This document shows positions 1 to 9,368 of a DNA stretch of 64,000 nt, in pieces. How positions within the stretch are numbered: the first letter of the stretch is position 1; every line of letters starts with the position of its first letter. Source of the DNA: an uncultured Geobacteraceae bacterium (lineage in GTDB: Bacteria > Desulfobacterota > Desulfuromonadia > Geobacterales > Pseudopelobacteraceae); assembly GCA_903939115.1 (NCBI GenBank), contig CAJAFV010000073.1, positions 1 to 64,000 of the forward strand, read 5' to 3'. The position numbers and the translations under genes were made by a program. The notes under the pieces are model-generated. The model made no database searches. It saw only the letters and a program-made list of their open reading frames with translations, and was not told the origin of the DNA.

Positions 1-91
<91 letters not shown>

Positions 92-102
92 AATAAAACA
101 TC

Positions 103-137
103 AAAGCCCACAACCAGAAATGGTTGTGGGCTTTATT
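103..137 (+). terminator. Rho-independent terminator of the rRNA operon
   Basis: A perfect 14-bp stem (AAAGCCCACAACCA / TGGTTGTGGGCTTT) with a GAAA tetraloop ends in a T-rich arm. It lies directly after the 5S gene. Confidence 0.9.
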
Positions 138-245
138 GCGTTCAAAGTTGTCGATTTACCTTTATTTACGTTGCCTCATACGGGTAATGATGGTAAAAAT
201 ATATTGTAAATTCATTCTTGGAGTTGAATCAGACAGGAGGGCGGC

Positions 246-293
246 ATGATAGATCGCAATCCAGCTTTTCAAAGCCTTCAGGACACATCCTAA
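246..293 (+). CDS. possible 15-codon mini-ORF
   Basis: An ATG preceded by a good ribosome site (AGGAGGGCGGC) opens only 15 codons (MIDRNPAFQSLQDTS) before TAA. It lies in the leader region before the Cache-like gene. It could be a leader peptide or the remnant of a lost gene. Nothing else in 138-383 looks like a gene. Confidence 0.15.
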   Translation: MIDRNPAFQSLQDTS

Positions 294-383
294 TAGTATC
301 TCACTTAAGGTCTTTGTCGAATTCACTCTCTAAATCATAATGATGGTTAAGAACCACTCTAAACTACCACATGGAGGTTTACT

Positions 384-851
384 ATGCGGATTATCGTACT
401 GGTTTTAAGTCTTGTTTTCTTTTCTTTCTGTGCATTTGCAGCGGAAACACCAACAAAAGATGAGGCAAAAGCGCTGGTAAAACAGGCCGTAGCATTTGCC
501 AAAGAGAATGGTCGTGAAAAGTTTTTTGCCGAAGTAAGAAACCCAAATGGCAAGTTTCACTTCAAAGAAGGGATTAACAAGGGGTTATACATTTTTGTCT
601 ACGACTTGAAAGGTGTAGTGCTGGCTCATGGTGTGCGTCTTGAACTTACCGGAAAAAATCGCTGGAATGATAAAGACCCGGATGGAAAGTATTGGATTCA
701 AGATTGGACTACCCTCGTTAATAAAAGTGGCAGTGGCTGGATTAGCTACAAGGAATTTAATCCGGCAGACAAGAATAAAATTATGGATAAATCGTCGTTT
801 GTTGAGTTGACTGATGGAATGGTCATCGGTTGCGGTATCTATGGTAAATAA
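384..851 (+). CDS. secreted single Cache-domain protein
   Basis: This 155-residue protein has a clear signal peptide (about residues 1-19, ending CAFAAET), so it should act in the periplasm. The rest resembles a small sCache_2 ligand-binding domain: it has a long helix (about 25-45), then YIFVYDLKGVVLAHG, then a WTTLVNKSGSGWISYKEFNP segment. In this family that domain binds small molecules and is usually fused to a chemoreceptor or kinase; here it stands alone. The chemoreceptor gene follows after 27 bases on the same strand, so the pair may form a binding protein and receptor. That link is an inference. The start is supported by GGAGG eight bases upstream. Confidence 0.75.
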   Translation: MRIIVLVLSLVFFSFCAFAAETPTKDEAKALVKQAVAFAKENGREKFFAEVRNPNGKFHFKEGINKGLYIFVYDLKGVVLAHGVRLELTGKNRWNDKDPDGKYWIQDWTTLVNKSGSGWISYKEFNPADKNKIMDKSSFVELTDGMVIGCGIYGK

Positions 852-878
852 GAAATATCTTATGAGGAGTCACTTGCC

Positions 879-2486
879 ATGAGGGTATGGTCCGGTTTGA
901 AAATTCACCAGCAGATATTTATAAGTATTTTTGTAATTTCATTGCTGCTTACCGCATTACCGACATACCTGTCCGTTACAACTATTACAACTCAGGGAAT
1001 GACTGCTCTTCGTGAGAAGGGTTCGAGTTTGGCAATCATTACGGCTGAGACTGTCAAACAGGCGATACAATACAGCGTTAGGGAAGATGCTGAAAAAGTG
1101 ATCACCCAACTTATTTCCAGCGATGCTGATGTCAGCGCTGTTGCGGTCGTCGTACAAAATCCGAAAGGTGATTTTGTGGTAACAAATCAGAGGACATCTA
1201 AGGATTATGCGAATATAAACCTGACTGAGCCACTTAAAGAGTTGAAAGATCACCCGCCTATAAAAACAGGAGTTGCCGCAGCGCTTGGTGGAACCAATAT
1301 TCAATTTTTGGCGGTTAAAATAGAGTTGACCGCAAATGATGTTATTCAAAATGGTTATCTGTTTCTGGCATTAAATAATTCCCGAGTTTCACAAATAATT
1401 AGCTCTTCAATTATTACCATGATTGTCTCAGGCTTAATAATGCTGACTTTAGGAACGGTGTGTGCGTTCTTTATCTCGAAAAACATTACCAGACTTTTTG
1501 GTGGAGAGCCGTCAGTAATTGCCAAAATTACCGATCAGTTGGCCGCAGGTGACCTGACCGTTATATTCGAAGGTGACGCCAAGAAGAACAGCGGTGTGTA
1601 CGGGGCATTGAGAAACATGGCTGACAAGCTTAAGCAGGTAGTCGGAGAAGTAATGACTGCCGCCGACAATGTTGCTTCGGGCAGTCAACAGCTTTCCGCT
1701 ACGGCCATGCAAATGAGTCAGGGAGCCATTGAACAGGCCGCTTCTGCCGAAGAAATATCGTCCTCTATGGAAGAAATGTCCTCCAGCATCAGGCAGAATA
1801 CCGAGAACGCTATGCAGACTGAAAAGATCGCCATAAAGAGCGCTGCTGATGCTACAGATGGGGAGAAGGCGGTTAAAGAGACTGTTGTTGCTATGAAAGA
1901 GATTGCCACAAAGATCAACATTATCGAAGAAATTGCCCGCCAGACAAATCTGCTTGCTCTTAACGCTGCTATTGAGGCAGCGCGTGCCGGTGAGCATGGG
2001 AAAGGTTTCGCCGTAGTCGCCTCTGAAGTGCGTAAGCTGGCTGAACGAAGTCATACTGCCGCCGGAGAAATCAGCAAGCTGTCAAAAAGTAGTGTGGCAA
2101 TAGCTGAACAGGCGGGTATGATGTTACAAAAAATGTTACCGGACATCCAGAAAACATCCGAACTGGTTCAAGAAATATCAGCCTCCAGCAGGGAACAAAG
2201 TACCGGTTCAGATCAGATTCGTATGGCAATCAGGCAGCTTGACTCGGTTATTCAGAAAAACGCTTCTGCCAGTCAGCAGATGGCCGCGACTTCAGAAGAG
2301 TTTTTCAGCCAGGCAGAACAGCTCCAGGAAAACATCTCGTTTTTCAGTATAGAGAACGGGATGAGACGCGAAGGCGTCGGACGTTCTCAAAAAGTGAAAA
2401 AAATCCAATCGTATATGGAGTCAATTGAACACCTAACACCGAATATAAGAATTGGCAGTTCACGCGTAAAGGACAGGAAAATTTAA
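879..2486 (+). CDS. methyl-accepting chemotaxis protein
   Basis: This 535-residue chemoreceptor has an N-terminal membrane segment (about 13-35), a periplasmic sensor region, a second membrane segment (about 175-200), a HAMP-like stretch and a cytoplasmic signalling domain. The hairpin tip [20 protein letters not shown], near residue 355, is canonical and contacts CheA/CheW in this family. There is no CheR-docking pentapeptide at the C terminus, which instead ends in a basic tail. The start has GAGGAG nine bases upstream. It is probably cotranscribed with the secreted Cache-like gene just before it. The ligand is unknown. Confidence 0.93.
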   Translation: MRVWSGLKIHQQIFISIFVISLLLTALPTYLSVTTITTQGMTALREKGSSLAIITAETVKQAIQYSVREDAEKVITQLISSDADVSAVAVVVQNPKGDFVVTNQRTSKDYANINLTEPLKELKDHPPIKTGVAAALGGTNIQFLAVKIELTANDVIQNGYLFLALNNSRVSQIISSSIITMIVSGLIMLTLGTVCAFFISKNITRLFGGEPSVIAKITDQLAAGDLTVIFEGDAKKNSGVYGALRNMADKLKQVVGEVMTAADNVASGSQQLSATAMQMSQGAIEQAASAEEISSSMEEMSSSIRQNTENAMQTEKIAIKSAADATDGEKAVKETVVAMKEIATKINIIEEIARQTNLLALNAAIEAARAGEHGKGFAVVASEVRKLAERSHTAAGEISKLSKSSVAIAEQAGMMLQKMLPDIQKTSELVQEISASSREQSTGSDQIRMAIRQLDSVIQKNASASQQMAATSEEFFSQAEQLQENISFFSIENGMRREGVGRSQKVKKIQSYMESIEHLTPNIRIGSSRVKDRKI

Positions 2487-2565
2487 AACAAAAACATTCT
2501 TTTGATGTCACGGGTAGATCTTCAGATATTCTTATTTTGCTTCTATTTTTTTATTGAGTGTACAC

Positions 2566-3495
2566 ATGACCGAATCCTGGCTTGAAATTGCATGTGATGT
2601 CCCCGAAGAGCTCTCAGAAGTGGTTGCTGATTTTCTTACACAGTTGACTGGTAATGGCGTTTGTGTTGACAATCTCTCTGTAGATGCTTTTTCAACAAGT
2701 GAAATTCCGGACTCAGTCCGAGTCGTAATTAAAGCGTATCTGCCTGCAGCTAAAGATTCTGCCTCTCAGATGCAAGAGCTTAATGCTTTTATGGTTGAGC
2801 TTGCGCTTCGTCATCCTTCAGCTTTTTTCTCCACACCAACGCTCAGTGCTGTTAACGCTGAAGACTGGAGCAGTAGCTGGAAGGTTCATTTCAAGCCTCT
2901 GCGAGTCGGTAAACACCTTCTGATTGTGCCTACCTGGGAGGAGTCAGTTGAGTTGCCCGGTGATCTTGTCATCCGTATTGACCCAGGGATGGCTTTTGGA
3001 ACAGGCGGACATGAAACCACACGCCTTTGTCTTGAGTTGCTGGAGTCGGTCATGGATGATAGCCCGCTTTTGACGGTGCCGTCGCTTCTTGATCTCGGTA
3101 CTGGTTCTGGTATTCTTGCCATTGCTGCGAATCTACTCGGCGCTGGGAGAATTCTTGCGCTCGATATAGACCCGGATGCGGTTGAAGTCGCACATGATAA
3201 TCTGGCGTTGAACGACATGGTCGATAGCGTTGAATGCGGAACGGTACCTCTGGAATCCTTAACGGAAAACTTTGATATTATATTAGCAAATATTCTTGCG
3301 GAAGAGCTGGTGCGACTCGCACCGAATCTTGCGGAACGACTCCATTCTGGCGGATCATTGATTCTCTCAGGTATTCTTGCGGAGAAAGAACCATTGGTCC
3401 GGCAAGGGTTTGCTTTTAAACCGCTAAAATACAGCAGAACTGTCTCTGACGGTGAATGGGTAGCAATGCTGTATGTGAAGGACTCTGAATTTTGA
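2566..3495 (+). CDS. prmA: ribosomal protein L11 methyltransferase
   Basis: PrmA trimethylates ribosomal protein L11 using S-adenosylmethionine. The 309-residue product has the N-terminal L11-binding region (about 1-100, including EDWSSSWKVHFKP) and the PrmA signature DPGMAFGTGGHETT. It also has SAM motif I, DLGTGSGILAIAA, and the ANILAEEL active-site motif. The ATG at 2566 is chosen. A TTG four codons upstream (2554) is also in frame, and neither has a strong ribosome site. The stop overlaps the next gene by four bases (TTGA), indicating translational coupling with rsmE, a common pairing. Confidence 0.93.
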   Translation: MTESWLEIACDVPEELSEVVADFLTQLTGNGVCVDNLSVDAFSTSEIPDSVRVVIKAYLPAAKDSASQMQELNAFMVELALRHPSAFFSTPTLSAVNAEDWSSSWKVHFKPLRVGKHLLIVPTWEESVELPGDLVIRIDPGMAFGTGGHETTRLCLELLESVMDDSPLLTVPSLLDLGTGSGILAIAANLLGAGRILALDIDPDAVEVAHDNLALNDMVDSVECGTVPLESLTENFDIILANILAEELVRLAPNLAERLHSGGSLILSGILAEKEPLVRQGFAFKPLKYSRTVSDGEWVAMLYVKDSEF

Positions 3496-4238
3496 GTGCC
3501 CGCCGTTTTATGATAAATTCACGCTCTGTCCGTGATGGATATGCTTCATTTGATGGTGACATTTACAATCACATGGTTCGAGTACTTCGTCTTGGAACGG
3601 GTGATTCGGTACAGTTAGCGGACGAAAAGGGCGTTGTGTATTATGGCACGATCAATCAGGTTGCAAAGGAATGGGTGGCGGTAAAGATCACCTCCTCGGT
3701 TCTTGTCAATGAGATTGATTCTAATTCTCCGCACATTACGATTTGTCAGGCGCTCCCCAAAGGGGATAAGATCGACTTGATCCTGCAGAAGGGTACAGAA
3801 CTCGGAGCGCATGATTTCTGGCTGTTTGGAGGGCGGCGCTCTGTTGCCAAAATTCGTGATGACCAGCAGGATAGTAAGCTGGAAAGATGGAATAGAATTA
3901 CTGCAGAGGCCGCTCGTCAGTGTGGGCGTCCCGATATTCCTCAGGTAACCTGGCGACCAAGCGCAGTCGAGGCTGCCAGTGACACCGGTCACGAACTCCG
4001 CTTGATTCTGTGGGAAGGAGAGAAGGACTATTCTTTGAAAGACGCACTTTCTGTTGGAGGAAAACCTTCCACAGTTATTGTGGCAATTGGCCCGGAAGGT
4101 GGATTTGACCCTCTTGAAGTGCGGCATTTCTCGCAGTACGGTTTTCAACCGGTTTCACTCGGGACAAGGATACTCAGAACGGAAACGGCAAGTATTGCTA
4201 TTCTCGCGATAATACAGTATACATGGGGCGAAATGTGA
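3492..4238 (+). CDS. rsmE: 16S rRNA (uracil1498-N3)-methyltransferase
   Basis: RsmE methylates N3 of U1498 in 16S rRNA. The 248-residue protein has the N-terminal PUA-like part (RRF near the start, NHMVRVLRLGTGDSVQL) and a C-terminal SPOUT fold. The SAM-binding knot is visible as GPEGGFDPLEV and LGTRILRTETASIA. The TTG start at 3492 is preferred because the family usually begins with an RRF motif a few residues in; the next ATG (3510) would remove it. It overlaps prmA by four bases. Confidence 0.92.
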   Translation: MSARRFMINSRSVRDGYASFDGDIYNHMVRVLRLGTGDSVQLADEKGVVYYGTINQVAKEWVAVKITSSVLVNEIDSNSPHITICQALPKGDKIDLILQKGTELGAHDFWLFGGRRSVAKIRDDQQDSKLERWNRITAEAARQCGRPDIPQVTWRPSAVEAASDTGHELRLILWEGEKDYSLKDALSVGGKPSTVIVAIGPEGGFDPLEVRHFSQYGFQPVSLGTRILRTETASIAILAIIQYTWGEM

Positions 4239-4280
4239 TGGATAACAGTCAGCCCGGATAAACGGGATACGTGCGTTACC

Positions 4281-4319
4281 GAAGTTATTTTCTGCCAGAA
4301 AAACAGAGAAAATAACTTC
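4281..4319 (+). other. 13-bp AU-rich hairpin in a leader
   Basis: A perfect inverted repeat (GAAGTTATTTTCT / AGAAAATAACTTC) lies between rsmE and the zinc-ribbon gene. The 3' arm ends about 21 bases before the next ATG and 10 bases before its AAGGAG site. There is no T tract, so it is not a classic terminator. It could be an attenuator, or simply stabilise the rsmE mRNA end. Confidence 0.45.
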
Positions 4320-4340
4320 AAATTTACTAAGGAGCCGCAG

Positions 4341-4907
4341 ATGAAATGTCCTAAATGCGGATTTAACAGCTTTGAATATTATGACAGCTGTAAGAAATGT
4401 GCTACTGACCTAACTGGTTACAAACAGACATATTCGATAAGCTCCCTGGTCCTTCCGCAGGAAGCCAAAGACGTGTTGGCAACGGCTTTTCGGTCAAATG
4501 AAAGTACGCCTGATGAGATTTATACACTGCCGGAAGTCCATGACGATATTTTTTCCTTTGACCTGCCGGACGCTCCTTCACGCTCCGTAAACGCGCCGCC
4601 TGTTGATCCATTCAGCTTTGATGAACCAACTCCTGCAGGACCACAGGTAAACAGCATAAAGCCGGAAGACGACTTTTTTGCCGATCTTCTGGAGTCTACT
4701 TCGCAAACAGAGGAACCTTCTTTTGCAGCCCAGTCTTCTCCCGTTGCAAAATCAACGGCGTCTTCACCGTCAGGAACGGGAGAATTCGATTTTGACAGCT
4801 TCTCGTGGGACGATTCTCCTGATGCACCAGCAACTTCAGGAAATGACGATACCGCTGATGACTTTGACTCCCTTTTCGGGGACACGAAAGAAAAACGTTC
4901 TAAATAA
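4341..4907 (+). CDS. zinc-ribbon protein with acidic disordered tail
   Basis: The function of this 188-residue protein is not recognised. The N terminus holds a four-cysteine zinc ribbon (CPKCGF, then CKKCATDL, residues 3-21). The remainder is low-complexity and rich in Asp, Pro, Ser and Phe, with repeated short FDF/FSFD/FDSF motifs. It has no membrane segment. A tail like this may bind partners through its aromatic-acidic motifs, but that is an inference. The start has AAGGAG upstream and a strong terminator follows, so it is probably a single-gene unit. Confidence 0.7.
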   Translation: MKCPKCGFNSFEYYDSCKKCATDLTGYKQTYSISSLVLPQEAKDVLATAFRSNESTPDEIYTLPEVHDDIFSFDLPDAPSRSVNAPPVDPFSFDEPTPAGPQVNSIKPEDDFFADLLESTSQTEEPSFAAQSSPVAKSTASSPSGTGEFDFDSFSWDDSPDAPATSGNDDTADDFDSLFGDTKEKRSK

Positions 4908-4935
4908 CGTGTCGTAACTACTTTATTCTCACCGG

Positions 4936-4962
4936 AAAGAGCGGGCTAACCCGCTCTTTTTT
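4936..4962 (+). terminator. Rho-independent terminator before mutL
   Basis: The stem AAAGAGCGGG / CCCGCTCTTT has a CTAA loop and is followed by a run of T. It closes the zinc-ribbon gene unit. Confidence 0.92.
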
Positions 4963-4982
4963 CGTAGAGAGCCGGATATCTC

Positions 4983-6806
4983 ATGTCTCAGCGTATCTCA
5001 ATTCTGCCGGAAAACCTCACTAACAAGATTGCCGCCGGTGAAGTCGTCGAACGTCCGGCGTCCGTCATTAAGGAGTTAATCGAAAACTCTCTTGATGCTG
5101 GCGCCACTGAAGTCTCCATTGAAATTACCGCAGGTGGCAGACGGAAAATATGCGTGACCGATAATGGGCATGGCATGTCGCGTGAGGATGCGCTTCTTTC
5201 GCTTGAGCGCCACGCCACCAGTAAAATCAGGGTAGACAGTGATTTAGAGAATATTCTGACACTCGGTTTTCGCGGAGAAGCACTTCCATCGATCGCCTCA
5301 GTGTCCCGCTTTTCGCTTGCAACCCGCGAAGCCGGATCCCTGGAGGGGACGGAAATTAGTATTGAAGGTGGGCGGGTGCGTGATGTCCGGGCCTGCGGCA
5401 TGCCCCCTGGTACAGTTATCTCTGTTGAACAGATCTTTTTTAATCTGCCGGCCCGCCTTAAATTTATGAAGAGTGCTGAAACCGAAGCCGGTCACGTTGG
5501 CGATGTTGTTGCCCGAATGGCAGTGTCACGGCCCGATGTTACATTCTCCTGCACGAGTGATGGGCGAGAGTTGCTGCGGTTGCAGCAGAGCGATCTCCAG
5601 CGGCGTTTGGCCCAGGTTGTCGGCAGGGAAAGTTCCCAGCATTTATATCCGGTCATGAGCGGAACCGGTGATACCGCAATCACAGGATTCATCTCAGGTC
5701 CGGCGTTGGTGCGCTCCGGAACGCAGTCAATGTATACTTATATTAATGGCCGCTTCATTCGCGATAAAGTCGTACAGCATGCCGTTATGCAGGCTTATCG
5801 GGGAGTATTCGATCGGGGTCGCTATCCTGTCGTTGCACTTTTTATCGAGCTTCCGGCGGGGGAAGTGGATGTGAATGTTCATCCGACCAAGCATGAAGTT
5901 CGCTTCAGGCGGCAACCAGTGGTGCATGATGCGATACAGGCCGCAATAGAGGAGGTGCTGAGTAGGTCGCCATGGCTGCCATCTCCGGTTGCAGCAATCA
6001 GTACCTCAAAGGAAACCACCGGACAGGCATACCGCGAACGGATTGCGGCAGCAGCGCAAGCCTCTTTGGAAATGCCGTCACAGAGAGTCTCCGGGATTCA
6101 GTATTCGTCGAATAATGGTGCATTACCTGCTGCACCAGTCGGCATCACATCCCAAAAAAGTTTGACAATAGGTGAGCCGGATACTCCCTTTCGTCCGGAA
6201 TCGCTGCAAGAGCAGGCAATGGGGTATTTTCCATCACTTGCCGTTATCGGGCAATTTCACAGTGAATATATCGTCTGTCAGACAGACTCCGAATTAGTGA
6301 TTATTGACCAGCACGCCGCCAGTGAACGGGTTGCCTACCAACGTCTTAAACAACAGTGCCAGTCAGGCAGCATTGAGTCGCAACGTCTTTTGTTTCCTGA
6401 AACGGTAGAGCTGTCGTTCAGCGAGGTGACTGTGGCAGTCACGTTCAAAGCGGAACTGGAGAGCATCGGTTTTGAGCTGGAACCGTTTGGCGGCACTACG
6501 ATTATGGTTTCAGCAGCCCCCCGCATCGTTGCCAGAAAAAACCCGATACTTCTGATTCGGGATATACTCGCCGATCTGCTCCGCTTTGGTACCAGCGCTG
6601 CGTTCACTGAAGCGTTGGATAATATCCTCTCCCGTATTGCCTGCCACTCGGTTGTTCGCGGGGTCCATCTTCTTGACAACAGGCAAATCAAGGAACTTCT
6701 GCTGCAGATGGATCAAACGGACTTCGCCGCCAGTTGTCCGCATGGCCGACCGGTTTCGCATGTTGTTACGCTAGCCGAGTTGCAGAAGATCTTCAAGCGG
6801 ACATGA
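4983..6806 (+). CDS. mutL: DNA mismatch repair protein MutL
   Basis: MutL couples mismatch recognition by MutS to strand incision. The 607-residue protein has the GHKL ATPase motifs ENSLDAGAT, DNGHGM and GFRGEAL (residues 30-110). A variable linker (about 330-430) precedes the C-terminal dimerisation/nuclease domain. That domain shows the endonuclease motifs expected where MutH is absent: IDQHAASER, ACHSV and CPHGRP. The second acidic residue of the DQHA(X)2E(X)4E motif is glutamine here (DQHAASERVAYQ). It overlaps miaA by four bases (ATGA), so the two are translationally coupled. Confidence 0.96.
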   Translation: MSQRISILPENLTNKIAAGEVVERPASVIKELIENSLDAGATEVSIEITAGGRRKICVTDNGHGMSREDALLSLERHATSKIRVDSDLENILTLGFRGEALPSIASVSRFSLATREAGSLEGTEISIEGGRVRDVRACGMPPGTVISVEQIFFNLPARLKFMKSAETEAGHVGDVVARMAVSRPDVTFSCTSDGRELLRLQQSDLQRRLAQVVGRESSQHLYPVMSGTGDTAITGFISGPALVRSGTQSMYTYINGRFIRDKVVQHAVMQAYRGVFDRGRYPVVALFIELPAGEVDVNVHPTKHEVRFRRQPVVHDAIQAAIEEVLSRSPWLPSPVAAISTSKETTGQAYRERIAAAAQASLEMPSQRVSGIQYSSNNGALPAAPVGITSQKSLTIGEPDTPFRPESLQEQAMGYFPSLAVIGQFHSEYIVCQTDSELVIIDQHAASERVAYQRLKQQCQSGSIESQRLLFPETVELSFSEVTVAVTFKAELESIGFELEPFGGTTIMVSAAPRIVARKNPILLIRDILADLLRFGTSAAFTEALDNILSRIACHSVVRGVHLLDNRQIKELLLQMDQTDFAASCPHGRPVSHVVTLAELQKIFKRT

Positions 6807-7744
6807 CCTCTCTTCCGCCACAAAAAATTCTCATTATTTGCGGCCCGACCGCATCAGGTAAGAGTTCCCTTGCCCTACAGCTTGCGCATGTTCTGGATGC
6901 CGAGATCGTTAATGCCGATTCAATGCAGGTCTATCGTAGGCTGGATATAGGCACAGCAAAGCCTTCGCCCGCTCAGCAAAGCGACATCCGTCACCATCTG
7001 CTTGATGTTATCGAACCTGATCAGCCGTTTTCTGCGGCCGATTTCGCTCTTGCTGCTGACGCTGCTATCCGCGACATAGTCAGTCGTGGCAAACGGGTAA
7101 TTGTTGTCGGAGGGACCGGCCTCTATATCAGGGCCCTGATACGTGGCCTTGTTGATTCACCAAGCGGAGCAGGAGAGTTGCGCCAGGCGCTGCAGGATGA
7201 AGCAGAGGATGTTGGTAACGTGGCAATGCTGGAGCAACTGCGCCTCGTGGATCCCGAACTGGCGGGCACCCTCCATCCCAATAATCTGGTTCGTATTATT
7301 CGGGCTCTGGAGGTATTTCGGCTGACCGGTATACCGCTTTCCAGATATCAACAACTGCACGCATTTACCGGACGTCGTTATGACACGCTTCAAATCGGTA
7401 TTTCAGTTGACCGTGCGCTGCTCTACGAACGAATTGACCAACGTGTCGAGCAGATGCTGGCTGCAGGTTTAATGGAAGAGGTTCGCGGACTTATCTCAAG
7501 CGGATTAGGGCGTGACCTCAAATCGATGCGCTCTATAGGCTATAAGGAGTCTGTTGCCTGCCTCTGTGGCGAGATCTCTGCGGATGAAGCCAGTCGCTTG
7601 ATCAAGCGCAATACGCGCCATTACGCAAAGCGGCAACGGACCTGGTTCAAGGCAGATTCTGACATATTGTGGTTTGAATATCCTGATAACTCTGGTACCA
7701 TAATTAAACATGCAATTGAATTTTATGAGCGACGGGAGGAATAA
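6803..7744 (+). CDS. miaA: tRNA dimethylallyltransferase
   Basis: MiaA transfers the isoprenyl group from DMAPP to adenosine 37 of UNN-reading tRNAs. The 313-residue product has the P-loop GPTASGKSSLALQLA, DSMQVYR and GGTGLYIRAL, all typical of the family. The start at 6803 overlaps the mutL stop as ATGA. A longer in-frame ATG at 6734 would run 69 bases into mutL and is rejected. hfq follows four bases later, the classic mutL-miaA-hfq order. Confidence 0.95.
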   Translation: MTSLPPQKILIICGPTASGKSSLALQLAHVLDAEIVNADSMQVYRRLDIGTAKPSPAQQSDIRHHLLDVIEPDQPFSAADFALAADAAIRDIVSRGKRVIVVGGTGLYIRALIRGLVDSPSGAGELRQALQDEAEDVGNVAMLEQLRLVDPELAGTLHPNNLVRIIRALEVFRLTGIPLSRYQQLHAFTGRRYDTLQIGISVDRALLYERIDQRVEQMLAAGLMEEVRGLISSGLGRDLKSMRSIGYKESVACLCGEISADEASRLIKRNTRHYAKRQRTWFKADSDILWFEYPDNSGTIIKHAIEFYERREE

Positions 7745-7748
7745 TACC

Positions 7749-7973
7749 ATGTCTAAAACACCTTTTAATATTCAGGACCAGTATCTCAACCAGGCCCGCA
7801 AGGAGCGAGTACGGGTCGCCGTTGTAATGATGTCGGGTGCCAGACTGGAAGGTTTAATCAAGTCTTTTGATAATTTTTCGGTGTTGCTGGATTATGGCGG
7901 TGACATGCTTGTTTATAAGCACTCTATTGCTACCATAACCTCTGCCGATGGCACCTTTCGGCTTCATCAGTAA
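7749..7973 (+). CDS. hfq: RNA chaperone Hfq
   Basis: Hfq is a hexameric Sm-like protein that pairs small RNAs with mRNAs. The 74-residue product has Sm1 (RVAVVMMSGARLEGLIKSFD) and the Sm2 motif YKHSIATI. QDQYLN, near residue 10, is the usual proximal-face Q-rich motif. The C-terminal tail is very short, as in many deltaproteobacterial Hfq proteins. A strong ribosome site (GGGAGGA) sets the start at 7749. It belongs to the mutL-miaA-hfq unit. Confidence 0.97.
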   Translation: MSKTPFNIQDQYLNQARKERVRVAVVMMSGARLEGLIKSFDNFSVLLDYGGDMLVYKHSIATITSADGTFRLHQ

Positions 7974-7997
7974 CTCAACTCTTCAGCGGGAGTGTTA

Positions 7998-9305
7998 ATG
8001 GCAGGACTTTTAATCGATTTCGTCTCTCCTGGTTCAATCGTCGACGAGTTGGAGGTTATGGCAGGTGACCGGCTGTTAACGGTAAATGGCCGGCCATTAC
8101 GCGATCTGATTGATTACAGTTATTACACCGCTTCCGAAGAAGAACTGCTGCTGGAAATTGAAAAACCGAATGGTGAACTGTGGGAGCTGGAAGTTGTTCG
8201 AGATGAGGGGGAGTCCCTCGGTTTGACTTTCCCCGCCCCTGATCCGGCCCGCTGTGCCAACAACTGCATTTTCTGCTTTGTCCATCAACTCCCTAAAGGT
8301 CTTCGCAAACCACTGTACGTTAAAGATGAGGATTATCGCCTCTCCTTTTTAAACGGCAACTATGTCACACTGGCCAACCTTTCCAGATCGGCTATGAACC
8401 GCATCACCAACCAGCGCCTTTCGCCGCTCTATATTTCTGTGCATGCAACCAATCCAGAACTTCGGGAACGGCTGCTTGGCAAATCAGGAATACCTCCTAT
8501 TCTGGAACAGTTGGAAAAGTTGGCTGCCGCCCGAATTGTCATGCACACTCAGGTTGTGCTCTGTCCCGGATTGAATGATGGAGAAGAGCTGCACCGTACA
8601 GTGGCAGATCTTGCCGCTCTCTTTCCGGCAGTACAGTCGCTGGCGATTGTACCGCTCGGGCTCACCGAGCACCGCCGGAAGTTACCGCTTTTGCCCCCTA
8701 TAGAGGCCGGATATGCGCGGCAATTTATTGCAGAGTGGCAGCCGCAGTCTGAAGCTCTACGCAAAAAACTGCGACAGCCGTTTCTCTTTCTGGCGGATGA
8801 ATTTTTCCTTAAAGCGAAGCGGCCATTCCCTCCTCTTAAGGAGTATGGCGATTTTCCGCAGCTGGAAAACGGCGTCGGCATGGTGCCGCTCTTCATGAAG
8901 GAAGCGGCACAGGTTTTGCGCCGCGCCACAGGTGGTGATAAATTCTATGCAACGGTAGTTACCGGAGTTTCATCGTTCCCATTTGTGTCTGATTTTTTGG
9001 ACAAACTGGGTGAGAAGACCGGCCTGGATCTCGTGCCGTATGCTGTGGAGAATCGTCTCTTTGGAGCGACGGTTACCGTTAGTGGTCTGGTGTCTGGCAA
9101 CGATATACTCTCAGCACTTGCAGAACACGAAATCGGTGCGGCTCTTCTTGTGCCTGATGTGATGGTGAAGGAGGGCGAAGGGATCTTTCTGGATGATGTT
9201 TCGCTTGAGGAGCTTGAGCTTCGGCTCGGGTGTCCGGTCATACTCTTTGATTCTACGCCGAGTGGCTGCTATAGAACTTTAAAATCGCTGCAGAAACGTT
9301 TTTAA
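7998..9305 (+). CDS. DUF512 family radical-SAM-like protein with PDZ domain
   Basis: The 435-residue protein starts with a PDZ-like domain (about residues 1-60: DFVSPGSIVDELEVMAGDRL). A cysteine cluster CANNCIFC follows, matching the C-X3-C-X2-C pattern of radical-SAM iron-sulfur sites. The C-terminal DUF512 region has TGVSSFPF and the VTVSGLVSG-type motif. The family is conserved but biochemically uncharacterised as far as I know. The ATG at 7998 is preferred, with GGGAG just upstream; a GTG at 7992 overlaps that site. It follows hfq by 24 bases and ends at a bidirectional terminator. Confidence 0.85.
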   Translation: MAGLLIDFVSPGSIVDELEVMAGDRLLTVNGRPLRDLIDYSYYTASEEELLLEIEKPNGELWELEVVRDEGESLGLTFPAPDPARCANNCIFCFVHQLPKGLRKPLYVKDEDYRLSFLNGNYVTLANLSRSAMNRITNQRLSPLYISVHATNPELRERLLGKSGIPPILEQLEKLAAARIVMHTQVVLCPGLNDGEELHRTVADLAALFPAVQSLAIVPLGLTEHRRKLPLLPPIEAGYARQFIAEWQPQSEALRKKLRQPFLFLADEFFLKAKRPFPPLKEYGDFPQLENGVGMVPLFMKEAAQVLRRATGGDKFYATVVTGVSSFPFVSDFLDKLGEKTGLDLVPYAVENRLFGATVTVSGLVSGNDILSALAEHEIGAALLVPDVMVKEGEGIFLDDVSLEELELRLGCPVILFDSTPSGCYRTLKSLQKRF

Positions 9306-9330
9306 TTTGTTTTATAGAAGCAATGATAAC

Positions 9331-9368
9331 AAAAAAAGGGACTCCGCTACGTGGAATCCCTTTTTTTC
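9331..9368. terminator. bidirectional Rho-independent terminator
   Basis: The inverted repeat AAAAAAAGGGA(C)TCC / GGA(A)TCCCTTTTTTT lies between the convergent DUF512 and TPR genes. Both arms give a U tract in the respective transcript. Confidence 0.9.

Noticed and set aside
6734-6802. N-terminal extension of MiaA
   Set aside because: It would overlap mutL by 70 bases and precedes the family's usual start; ATGA coupling at 6803 is clear.
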